7,522 bases of DNA, taken from contig MGUS01000081.1 in NCBI GenBank assembly GCA_001800085.1, positions 1,712 through 9,233 of the forward strand. The letters run 5' to 3'. Of the stretch, positions 1-5,637 are shown piece after piece. The translations under genes and the position numbers were made by a program. The notes beneath the pieces are model-generated. The model was not told the origin of the DNA. It worked only from the letters and a program-made list of their open reading frames with translations, and made no database searches. This DNA comes from Elusimicrobia bacterium RIFCSPLOWO2_01_FULL_60_11 (GTDB lineage: Bacteria; Elusimicrobiota; Elusimicrobia; 2-02-FULL-39-32). Position 1 is the first letter of the stretch. Each line of letters starts with the position of its first letter.

Positions 1-1
1 T

Positions 2-328
2 TCGCTCTCCATCATCGCCACGATACTCGTGGACACGGGCAGCCGCATGGACCAGGTCATCTTCGAGGAATTCAAAGGCACGGGCAACATGGAGCTGGTG
101 CTTTCGCGCGAAGTGTCCCAGCAGCGCATATTCCCGGCCATCGACATCGCCAAGAGCGGCACGCGCAAAGAGGAGCTCCTGATGACGCCCCTGGAACTGG
201 AAAAGACGTGGCAGCTGCGCCGGCAGCTCATCGGCCTCGGACTCGTCGGGGCGGCGCAGGAGCTGGTGAACAAGCTCGAGGCCTACCGCACCAACGAAAA
301 ACTCCTGCAGTATATCGAAGAAGAATAA
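2..328 (+). CDS. rho: Transcription termination factor Rho, C-terminal 108 residues (5' end outside window)
   Basis: Rho is the hexameric RNA-dependent ATPase/translocase that ends transcription on untranslated RNA. The frame is open from base 2 and encodes only the end of the RecA-like motor domain. The visible block IIATILVDTGSRMDQVIFEE followed by FKGTGNMELVLSR is the R-loop region that contacts RNA. The block RIFPAIDIAKSGTRKEELL holds the arginine finger, equivalent to Arg366 of the E. coli protein (visible residue 55). The ending KLEAYRTNEKLLQYIEEE is a normal Rho C-terminus, so the 3' end is intact. In many bacteria rpmE (ribosomal protein L31) follows rho; here a small basic protein follows instead. 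The identification rests on near-diagnostic motifs; only the N-terminal RNA-binding domain and Walker motifs cannot be checked because they lie outside the window. Confidence 0.97.
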   Translation, partial: SLSIIATILVDTGSRMDQVIFEEFKGTGNMELVLSREVSQQRIFPAIDIAKSGTRKEELLMTPLELEKTWQLRRQLIGLGLVGAAQELVNKLEAYRTNEKLLQYIEEE

Positions 329-335
329 AATGATT

Positions 336-341
336 TATAAT
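336..341 (+). promoter_or_regulatory. Possible -10 box (TATAAT) between rho and the small-protein gene
   Basis: A perfect TATAAT lies 8 bases after the rho stop codon in a short AT-rich patch and 45 bases before the TTG start of the small protein. No good -35 element is visible at 16-18 bp upstream; the candidate TATCGA matches the consensus poorly. It could let the small protein and osmC be transcribed separately from rho. This is inference from sequence only. Confidence 0.35.
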
Positions 342-386
342 TGTCGTAGCCGCAAGTTCAAAACCCGGACGTAAAAGGAGACCTGA

Positions 387-527
387 TTGGCAAAACCTAA
401 TTACTCGTTCCAAAAGAGGCAGAAAGAGCTGGAAAGGAAGAAGCGGAATGAAGAAAAGCGCATGAACAAACTCAACAAGAAGAACGAGGGCGACGCGGCA
501 CCGCCGGAAACAACGGAGGCACAATAA
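387..527 (+). CDS. Small lysine/arginine/glutamate-rich conserved-type protein, 46 aa
   Basis: This gene is easy to miss because it starts with TTG. A strong Shine-Dalgarno sequence, AAAGGAG (374-380), lies 6 bases before the TTG and fixes the start. The product begins MAKPNYSFQKRQKELERKKR, continues with more Lys, Glu, Arg and Asn, and ends in an acidic/Pro/Thr tail (GDAAPPETTEAQ). It is predicted to be a charged single helix or disordered, with no signal peptide, membrane segment or cysteine. From memory, small proteins starting MAKPNY.F.KRQ.E are widespread and annotated as hypothetical; function unknown. The osmC ribosome binding site (GGAGG, 515-519) sits inside its last codons and only one base separates its stop from the osmC ATG, so the two are almost certainly cotranscribed and translationally coupled. 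The many basic residues would suit nucleic-acid or ribosome binding, but that is a guess. Confidence 0.8.
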   Translation: MAKPNYSFQKRQKELERKKRNEEKRMNKLNKKNEGDAAPPETTEAQ

Positions 528-528
528 A

Positions 529-966
529 ATGGCATTGAGGACTGCGAGCGCGGTATGGGAAGGCGATTTGAAGGGCGGCAAGGGCAGCATGAAGCTGGGC
601 AGCGGGGCTTACGAAGGCGCCTACTCCTTCGCCTCACGGTTCGAGAACGGCACCGGCACCAACCCGGAAGAATTGATCGGCGCGGCCCACGCGGGCTGCT
701 ATTCCATGGCGCTCTCCCACCTGTTGGCCTCCAAGGGGTTCACGCCCAAGCGCGTGGCCACCACGGCGGAAGTCAAGCTTGAGAAAGTGGGCGACGGCTT
801 CAAGATCACCAACATCAACCTCAAGATGGAAGCGGACGTGCCCAAGATCGACGAAAAGACCTTCATGGAGACCGCCGAGGCCGCCAAGAAGGGCTGCCCC
901 GTCTCCCAGGCGCTCGCAAGCACCGACATCACCCTGCAGGCCAAGCTTCTTTCAGCCGCGCGCTAA
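529..966 (+). CDS. osmC: OsmC-family organic hydroperoxide peroxidase
   Basis: OsmC/Ohr proteins are cytoplasmic thiol peroxidases that reduce organic hydroperoxides and act as homodimers. At 145 residues this has the normal family length. Cys57 in AAHAGCYSMALS is the peroxidatic cysteine, and Cys123 in KKGCPVSQAL is the resolving cysteine. Arg37 in SRFENGTG and the Glu pair in NPEELIGAAH (47-48) fit the residues that assist catalysis. The two Cys-centred motifs and the pattern around the start (TASAVWEGDLKGGKG) favour the OsmC branch (osmotically induced, YhfA/OsmC-like) over Ohr; the split is less certain than the family. GGAGG at 515-519 lies 9 bases before the ATG. The gene follows the 46-residue small protein with a 1-base gap and meets the antiporter gene tail to tail: the TAA shares bases with the antiporter TAG on the other strand. 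Confidence 0.95.
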   Translation: MALRTASAVWEGDLKGGKGSMKLGSGAYEGAYSFASRFENGTGTNPEELIGAAHAGCYSMALSHLLASKGFTPKRVATTAEVKLEKVGDGFKITNINLKMEADVPKIDEKTFMETAEAAKKGCPVSQALASTDITLQAKLLSAAR

Positions 967-2954
967 CTCCCCAGGAGCAGCGCCTTCGCTTTCACGCGGT
1001 CGGGAGCGCTGCCCCAGATGACCAGGATGTCGAAGGCCTCCAGCACGGTGTCCGGCTCGGGGTTGGCGATCAAGTTCCCCTCCCGATAGACCGCCACCAC
1101 GGTGGCCCCCGAACGCTGACGCACTCCCAGGTCGCGGATGCTCCTGCCCGCGGCGGGAGAATCCTCCCTTAAAGCGATCTGTTCGCGCAGGTCGCTCGTC
1201 ACGACCTTCTGGCCCGCCAGGACCGAGCTCTGGTGAGCGGGTTCGCTGCTCGCCAAGCCGAATATCTCGTCCAAAATAACCTCCATCCTTTCCTTCACCG
1301 CCGTCACTCGCCGCTTGAGGACGAATCCCGCCAGGAGCATGCCGGCCGCAAGCCCCGCGACCTCCAAGCCCGCGCCTAGCTGGGACGCGGCCAGGGCCAG
1401 AAAGATCGACCCGAGCAAAGCGAACACCATCACCTCGAGCGTGTTGTAAAGCAGGTGGATCTTGATGCGGCGGAAGAACTTGTAGGACGCCATGGCCCCC
1501 GTGATCAAAATAAGGAGGAGATGGTTCACATACCTTGAGATGGCGGTGAAAAGGGGCAGGGAGGCCGCCCCGGCCAGAGCCCAGGCGATGACCTGCCCCG
1601 AGAAGAGCGCCCTGCAGGACACCTGGGCCGCGAGCACCACGCTCACCCACAGGGCGACGTAGACGAGGAGCCGGCTCACGTATTTGACGAAGATCACGCG
1701 CGCGGACGATCGGGCATGGCCGTCCCGCGAACCTTTGACTTTCTTCTCATAGGCCTCGAGCAGGGAATGGACGGGGGCGGGGATGGCGCGCATGAGGCCG
1801 CCCACCAGGCGGTCCGAGTTGCGGATGAGATGCGGGGCGGTGAATGCCGTGATGGAAGAGACCGCCACCGTGATTGGGTAGAGGAAATCGCTCGTCACTT
1901 TTGAAGCCGCCCCCAAGCTCGCGATGACGAAGGAGAACTCGCCGATCTGCGCCAAACTGACCCCGGTCTTGAAAGAATCCTTGAGCCCCCGGCCCGCGAG
2001 GAAGGACCCCAAAGACACCATCAGGATCTTCCCGGCCAGGAACACCGCGGTGATGCCGAGGATGGGGCCCTTGTGCGTCCAGAGCATGCGGGGCTCGATC
2101 ATCATGCCCACGGCCACGAAGAAGATGGCGCTGAACATGTCCCGCACCGGGTGGATCCATTCCTCGATGCCCGGGGCCTGGCTGGACGCGGCGATGACGG
2201 CCCCCATCAGGAACGCGCCCAGGGCGACCGAGAAGCCGAAGTGGTGCGCCACAACGGCGGCCGAGAGACACAGCCCGAGAGCGCAGATGCCCGTCATCTC
2301 GCGCGAATGGAGGCGGCCCACGGCTTCAAGCGAGCGGGGCACCAGGAAAAGCCCCGCTACCAGGAAGAGGATGACGAAGAAGCTGACTTTGAGGAGCGCT
2401 CCGAGTGCGACGGCCGCGCCAGAGCTTTCGGCAGAAGCCAGTCCGGAGAGGACGGAGAGGATGACGACGGCCGCGATGTCTTCGAGGACGAGGATGCCGA
2501 AGACGACCTGGGCGAAGTCCTCGCGCATCATCTTCAAGTCCGTGAACACCTTGACGATGAGAGTGGTGCTGGCGATGGAGAGGATGGCGCCCAGGAACAA
2601 GCTGTCCCTGGCGTTCCAGCCGAAGGAGCGCCCGAGCAGGGTGCCGATGACCATCATGCCCGCCAGTTCGAAAAGGGCCGCGAGCCCCGCGGAGAACCCC
2701 ACCTTGCGCAGCTTGGGCAGGTTGAACTCCAGGCCCAGGGTGAACATCAGGAACACGAGTCCCAGCTCCGCCAGGGTCCGGATGCTGTGGAGGTCTTTGA
2801 CGAAGGAGAACGGCGGGGAGTAGGGGCCGATGACCAGGCCGGCGAGGATGTAGCCCAGCACCACGGGCTGGCGGAGCCGGTGGCAGAGCAGGGTCATCAC
2901 GCCCGCCACGGCCACCACGATGGCAAGGTCCTGGAGCAGATAGGTCTCGGTCAT
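963..2954 (-). CDS. CPA2-family cation/proton antiporter (KefB-like) with C-terminal TrkA-C domain
   Basis: This 663-residue inner-membrane protein should exchange K+ or Na+ for protons. Residues 1-380 form the Na_H_exchanger fold with about 11-12 hydrophobic segments. Family signatures include LGLVFLMFTLGLEFNLPKL (65-83), SIASTTLIVKVF (126-137), FGILVLEDIAAVVIL (152-166, with the ion-binding Asp159), HHFGFSVALGAFLMGAVIA (237-255) and FSAIFFVAVGMMIEP (274-288). Residues 420-550 hold further hydrophobic segments, and residues 585-660 (SDLREQIALREDS...GRSIRDLGVRQRSGATVVAVYREG...DILVIWGS) form an RCK-C/TrkA-C ligand-binding domain. No GxGxxG Rossmann motif of an RCK-N domain is visible, unlike classic KefB/KefC. 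The start is supported by GAGGA (2961-2965 on +) 6 bases upstream. The ion specificity cannot be read from the sequence. Confidence 0.92.
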   Translation of the reverse strand: MTETYLLQDLAIVVAVAGVMTLLCHRLRQPVVLGYILAGLVIGPYSPPFSFVKDLHSIRTLAELGLVFLMFTLGLEFNLPKLRKVGFSAGLAALFELAGMMVIGTLLGRSFGWNARDSLFLGAILSIASTTLIVKVFTDLKMMREDFAQVVFGILVLEDIAAVVILSVLSGLASAESSGAAVALGALLKVSFFVILFLVAGLFLVPRSLEAVGRLHSREMTGICALGLCLSAAVVAHHFGFSVALGAFLMGAVIAASSQAPGIEEWIHPVRDMFSAIFFVAVGMMIEPRMLWTHKGPILGITAVFLAGKILMVSLGSFLAGRGLKDSFKTGVSLAQIGEFSFVIASLGAASKVTSDFLYPITVAVSSITAFTAPHLIRNSDRLVGGLMRAIPAPVHSLLEAYEKKVKGSRDGHARSSARVIFVKYVSRLLVYVALWVSVVLAAQVSCRALFSGQVIAWALAGAASLPLFTAISRYVNHLLLILITGAMASYKFFRRIKIHLLYNTLEVMVFALLGSIFLALAASQLGAGLEVAGLAAGMLLAGFVLKRRVTAVKERMEVILDEIFGLASSEPAHQSSVLAGQKVVTSDLREQIALREDSPAAGRSIRDLGVRQRSGATVVAVYREGNLIANPEPDTVLEAFDILVIWGSAPDRVKAKALLLGS

Positions 2955-2979
2955 GTCATTTCCTCGCGGCTTGGGTTTA

Positions 2980-2990
2980 TGATAATATCA
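2980..2990. promoter_or_regulatory. Symmetric -10-like palindrome TGATAATATCA in the divergent gap
   Basis: The 72-bp gap between the antiporter (-) and the 53-residue gene (+) contains TGATAATATCA, an inverted repeat of TGATA around a single A. It reads as TGATAAT on + and TGATATT on -, so one site could serve as an extended -10 element in both directions. Predicted leaders would be about 30 nt for the small gene and about 20 nt for the antiporter. No clear -35 is seen on either side. An operator half-site pair is an alternative reading. Confidence 0.4.
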
Positions 2991-3026
2991 TTGGGCCGTA
3001 ATGTCTATAACTAAGGAGAATCACCC

Positions 3027-3188
3027 ATGGCCATCGTAGAAGAATCGGAATACAAGGGAAACCCCATGATCGTGCTCAAGAGCACGGCCGAAGACAAGTT
3101 CCCTTTTCAGTTCGGAGTGAAGAAGGCGAAGCTGGTGCTGGAGAACGTGGAAGCGATCAAGAAGTTTGTGGAGAAGTACGAGAAATAA
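3027..3188 (+). CDS. Small protein of unknown function, 53 aa
   Basis: ATG preceded by AAGGAG (3013-3018) with 8-base spacing, and an open frame to TAA. The product starts MAIVEESEYKGNPMIVLKST, has a middle AEDKFPFQFGVKKAKLVLEN and ends VEAIKKFVEKYEK. The predicted pattern is a short beta hairpin (NPMIVLKS; FPFQFG) followed by an amphipathic helix rich in Lys and Glu (AKLVLENVEAIKKFVEKY). It has no cysteine, signal peptide or membrane segment. I recall hypothetical proteins with a similar YKGNPxIxL...PFxFGxxKAKLxxEN pattern in diverse bacteria, but know no function. It stands alone between a divergent antiporter and a convergent ABC-F gene, whose last 32 bases overlap it antisense. Good ribosome binding site, codon pattern and fold-like sequence make a real gene likely. 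Confidence 0.8.
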   Translation: MAIVEESEYKGNPMIVLKSTAEDKFPFQFGVKKAKLVLENVEAIKKFVEKYEK

Positions 3189-4644
3189 AGTAGTCGTAGT
3201 TGCCCGGATATAGGGTCACCTTGCCGTGGTGCACGTGCACCACGTGGTTGGCGAGGGCGTTGACGAAGTAAAGGTCGTGGCTGATGAAGCAGAGCGTGCC
3301 CTCGAAGTCCTGCAGGGCCGACACCAGGGCCTCCACGCTGTCGAGGTCCAAGTGAGTGGTGGGCTCGTCCATGAGCAGGACGTTGGGCGGGTCCAGCAGG
3401 AGTTTCACAAGAGACAGACGGCTTTTTTCCCCGCCGGAGAGGACCTTCACCTTCTTGAACACAGACTCTCCCCTGAAAAGAAAACTCCCGAGCGCGCTCC
3501 GCACCGTCTGCTCGGAATGGTCGCGAACGGAGAGCGCCTCTTCCAGCACCGTCTTCTCCGAATCCAGCGTCTCGGCCCTGTGCTGGGAGAAATAGCCCAC
3601 TTTGACGTTGATGCCGGGCGTCCGCTCGCCCTTGTCGATGGGCACCACGCCCGCTAATATCTTCAGCAGAGTCGATTTGCCCGCGCCGTTGTGCCCCACG
3701 AAAGCCATCTTCCAACCCCGCTCCAGTTCAAAATTCAGATCCTTGTAGACTTTGACTTCGCCGTAGGATTTGTCGACGTGCTTGAGCGCCAGGGTGCGCA
3801 CGCCCGTGCGCTGGGGCTGGGGGAAGCGGATCTTGAGCTTCTTGTTCTCTTCGGGCAGTTCGATGCGCTCCAGTTTTTCCAGACGCTTGAGCACGCTCTG
3901 CGCCCGGCTGGCCGTGGACGCCCGCGCGCGGTTCCGGTTGACGAAATCCTCCATGTCGGCGATCTCTTCCTGCTGTTCCCGGTAGGCCTGCTCCAGGCGT
4001 TCCTTATCTTCGGCCTTCTGCTTCACGAAGAATTCGTAGTCGCCGGCGTAGACCTTGAGCGTCTTGTTCTCCAAACTGACCACGGCCTTGCAAACGATGT
4101 TGATGAAGTTCCTGTCGTGGGAGATGAGGAAGATGGACCCGCGGTAATTCAAAAGGTAGTCCTGGAACCAGAGCATGGACTCGAGGTCGAGGTGGTTGGT
4201 GGGCTCGTCCAGCATGAGGAGGTTGGGCTCTTCGAGCAGGAGCCGCGCCATGGCGACCCTCATGGCCCAGCCGCCGGAGAGCGTGTTCACCTTGCGGTCG
4301 AAATCCGTCACCTTGAAACCCAGTCCCATGAGGACCGCCTTGGCCCTGGCTTCCACGCGTCCGTCCGGGTCCTCCAGGTGCGAGAGGGACTCCCTCAGCA
4401 CCGTCAGTTCCGTGGAGACGGGCGCGTTCTCCTGGGGCAGGTAGCCCACGGTGATGCCGCGCTTGAACAAGATCTCGCCCTCGTCCGGCCATTCTTCGCT
4501 CAAGAGCATCTTGAAGAATGTGGATTTGCCCGCGCCGTTGGGGCCCACAAGCGCGAAACGGTCGCCCGCGTTGATCTGCAGGTTGGCGCCGTCCAGGAGC
4601 GTCTGGAGGCCGAAAGATTTATGGACATTTTTGACTGTAATCAT
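3157..4644 (-). CDS. ABC-F family ATPase (ribosome-associated, EttA/Uup/YbiT/YdiF-like)
   Basis: This soluble protein of 495 residues has two ABC ATPase domains and no membrane domain, as in ABC-F factors that bind the ribosomal E site and help stalled or starting ribosomes. Domain 1 has Walker A GPNGAGKST (34-42), signature LSGGWAMR (122-129), Walker B LLMLDEPTNHLD (142-153) and switch His LISHDR (173-178). The charged linker 203-275 (KQKAEDKERLEQAYREQQEE...) is the P-site tRNA-interaction motif hairpin. Domain 2 has GHNGAGKST (317-325), LSGGEKSRL (402-410), LLMDEPTTHLD (423-433) and FISHD (453-457). The start MITVKNVHKSFG was chosen because the family begins there; an upstream in-frame ATG adds 47 residues that do not resemble the family. 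No Shine-Dalgarno is visible before it. There is no long C-terminal coiled coil as in Uup. The last residues SRTSPQTS come from the antisense of the neighbouring small gene. A resistance-type ABC-F role cannot be excluded. Confidence 0.94.
   Translation of the reverse strand: MITVKNVHKSFGLQTLLDGANLQINAGDRFALVGPNGAGKSTFFKMLLSEEWPDEGEILFKRGITVGYLPQENAPVSTELTVLRESLSHLEDPDGRVEARAKAVLMGLGFKVTDFDRKVNTLSGGWAMRVAMARLLLEEPNLLMLDEPTNHLDLESMLWFQDYLLNYRGSIFLISHDRNFINIVCKAVVSLENKTLKVYAGDYEFFVKQKAEDKERLEQAYREQQEEIADMEDFVNRNRARASTASRAQSVLKRLEKLERIELPEENKKLKIRFPQPQRTGVRTLALKHVDKSYGEVKVYKDLNFELERGWKMAFVGHNGAGKSTLLKILAGVVPIDKGERTPGINVKVGYFSQHRAETLDSEKTVLEEALSVRDHSEQTVRSALGSFLFRGESVFKKVKVLSGGEKSRLSLVKLLLDPPNVLLMDEPTTHLDLDSVEALVSALQDFEGTLCFISHDLYFVNALANHVVHVHHGKVTLYPGNYDYFISRTSPQTS
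3225..3244. repeat. 20-bp perfect palindrome
   Basis: The core GTGGTGCACGTGCACCAC (3226-3243) and one flanking C/G pair are perfectly self-complementary. It lies inside the 3' part of the ABC-F gene, encoding VVHVHHGK, and about 37 bases downstream of the stop codon of the convergent 53-residue gene. No T-tract follows on +, so it is not a standard intrinsic terminator. It may simply reflect alternating His (CAC) and Val (GTG) codons. Confidence 0.6.
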
Positions 4645-4655
4645 AATTTGGAAGT

Positions 4656-4666
4656 GATAATATAAT
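4656..4666. promoter_or_regulatory. AT-rich divergent promoter region (GATAATATAAT)
   Basis: The 43-bp gap between the ABC-F gene (-) and the secreted-protein gene (+) contains overlapping -10-like hexamers GATAAT (4656-4661) and TATAAT (4661-4666) on +. TTGACT at 4631-4636 is a good -35 match, 19 bp before GATAAT. On the minus strand the same bases read TATTATATTATC, which would give an extremely short leader for ABC-F, matching its lack of a Shine-Dalgarno sequence. AAGGAGG (4673-4679) is the ribosome binding site for the + gene. Confidence 0.45.
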
Positions 4667-4687
4667 AAATTCAAGGAGGCATTTACA

Positions 4688-5113
4688 ATGAAAATCCAAG
4701 TCATTCTTGCCGTGACCCTGTTCGCCGCGTCCGCCGGCTCCGCCGCGGCTCCCAAAGCGAAGAAAGCGCCGCCCAAAGTGAACACCCTTTCCCAGCTCCT
4801 CTTGTCGTCGCCCTGGTGCTCTTTCTCTTATAATAAGATCAGCGGCGCCAGCAGCACTAAGCGGGTGCAGTTCTTCAACAACGGCACCTGGGCGGACACC
4901 TCGCGGTATGAAGGGTATTCGAGCGGGGACGCGGGGACTTTCTCCAGCCAGCACGACGGGCAGGATGGCGGGCGGTGGAACGTGGAGGGGGAGCAGCTCT
5001 ACATGTCCGGCGGAGACGAGGGCCTGACCGCCGTGGACCTGGCCGTCAAGCGCAACTCGAACGGCTACCCCATCCTTCTGGCCGACGGGGTGGAATACTC
5101 CCAGTGCCGCTAG
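4688..5113 (+). CDS. Secreted protein of unknown function, 141 aa
   Basis: A strong ribosome binding site (AAGGAGG, 8 bases before the ATG) fixes the start. Residues 1-21 (MKIQVILAVTLFAASAGSAAA) are a clear Sec signal peptide with a likely cut after Ala21, followed by a Lys/Pro/Ala linker to about residue 30. The mature domain carries SSPWCSFSYNKISGASSTKR, then FFNNGTWADTSRYEGYSSG, GGRWNVEGEQLYMSGGD and RNSNGYPILLADGVEYSQC. The alternating hydrophobic/polar pattern with GTW and GRWNVEGEQL looks like a small beta-barrel or lipocalin-like sheet. Only two cysteines remain, Cys44 near the start and Cys140 next to last, which could form a disulfide closing the domain. I know no characterised homologue. 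It diverges from ABC-F, and its TAG overlaps the TAG of the convergent rhodanese gene in the tetranucleotide CTAG. Confidence 0.85.
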   Translation: MKIQVILAVTLFAASAGSAAAPKAKKAPPKVNTLSQLLLSSPWCSFSYNKISGASSTKRVQFFNNGTWADTSRYEGYSSGDAGTFSSQHDGQDGGRWNVEGEQLYMSGGDEGLTAVDLAVKRNSNGYPILLADGVEYSQCR

Positions 5114-5637
5114 CCGCAGCCCGGTCCGCTTCTTGAGGACTTGTTCCAGGGAAGGAACGCCAGGAGTTTGGCCATGGTGCAGAAACCGCTCACTCCCGCG
5201 AATATAAGCCCCGCGCCCACGATGACCGCGATCCAGCGGAGCGAAGGGAACAGCCCCCCGATCAGCGCCAGGGAACCCGCGATGATCTGGACCTGCCGCA
5301 GGATGGGGATGGGCCCCTTGGAGCGCACCACGGGGAACCCCGCGTTCATCCAGGCGGCCATGCCGCCTTCCACCAGGCGGACCTTGTCAAAACCCCGCAG
5401 TTTGAGGACATCGGCGACCTGGGCCGAGCGTATGCCCGTGTGGCAGAGAACATAAATCTGCTTGTCTTTGGGCAGGCCGCCGATCTTCTCGTTCAGGAGG
5501 CTCTGGGGGACGGAGACCGTGCCGGCGATGTGTTCATAGGCGAATTCATCGGGTTCCCGCACGTCCACCGCCAGGGAATCGGCCCGTCCGATGGCTTTAC
5601 GCAGGTCTTGAACGTCAACGGGATCCACAGGATTCAT
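5110..5637 (-). CDS. Rhodanese-domain protein with C-terminal two-helix membrane domain (YgaP-like)
   Basis: This 175-residue protein joins a single rhodanese domain (about 5-105) to a DUF2892-type membrane hairpin (about 110-165), the layout of E. coli YgaP, a membrane-anchored sulfurtransferase. The rhodanese part has VDVREPDEFAYEHIAGTVSVP (24-44) and the active-site loop CHTGIRS (65-71), with catalytic Cys65 that carries the persulfide. Two hydrophobic helices follow (about 113-132 and 135-153), then GFCTMAKLLAFLPWN (151-165), matching the typical end of this domain family. Cys153 and the near-terminal Cys174 are extra thiols. The start MNPVDPVDV is chosen because its ATG overlaps the TGA of the upstream aldo/keto reductase (ATGA) and the frame above it encodes unrelated sequence; this implies translation by re-initiation. 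The substrate is unknown. Confidence 0.92.
   Translation of the reverse strand: MNPVDPVDVQDLRKAIGRADSLAVDVREPDEFAYEHIAGTVSVPQSLLNEKIGGLPKDKQIYVLCHTGIRSAQVADVLKLRGFDKVRLVEGGMAAWMNAGFPVVRSKGPIPILRQVQIIAGSLALIGGLFPSLRWIAVIVGAGLIFAGVSGFCTMAKLLAFLPWNKSSRSGPGCG

Noticed and set aside
228..637. Minus-strand open frames of 120 and 78 codons opposite the rho end and small protein
   Set aside because: Compositional shadows (Arg/Ser/Phe/Leu-rich reverse of Lys/Glu codons) without ribosome binding site or motif.
1924..2823. 299-codon open frame on + opposite the antiporter (and a 313-codon one at 2073-3014)
   Set aside because: Low-complexity Arg/Ala/Pro or Glu/Asp/His-rich translations with no motif or ribosome binding site; antisense shadows of a clear antiporter gene in high-G+C DNA.
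3691..4665. 324-codon open frame on + opposite the ABC-F gene
   Set aside because: The translation is rich in Leu/Val/Glu/His and mirrors the ABC-F codons; no family motif, and the ABC-F reading is unambiguous.
4645..4785. 47-residue N-terminal extension of ABC-F
   Set aside because: The extension runs antisense through the signal-peptide region of the divergent gene and through the promoter gap, and the family begins at MITVKNVHKSFG.
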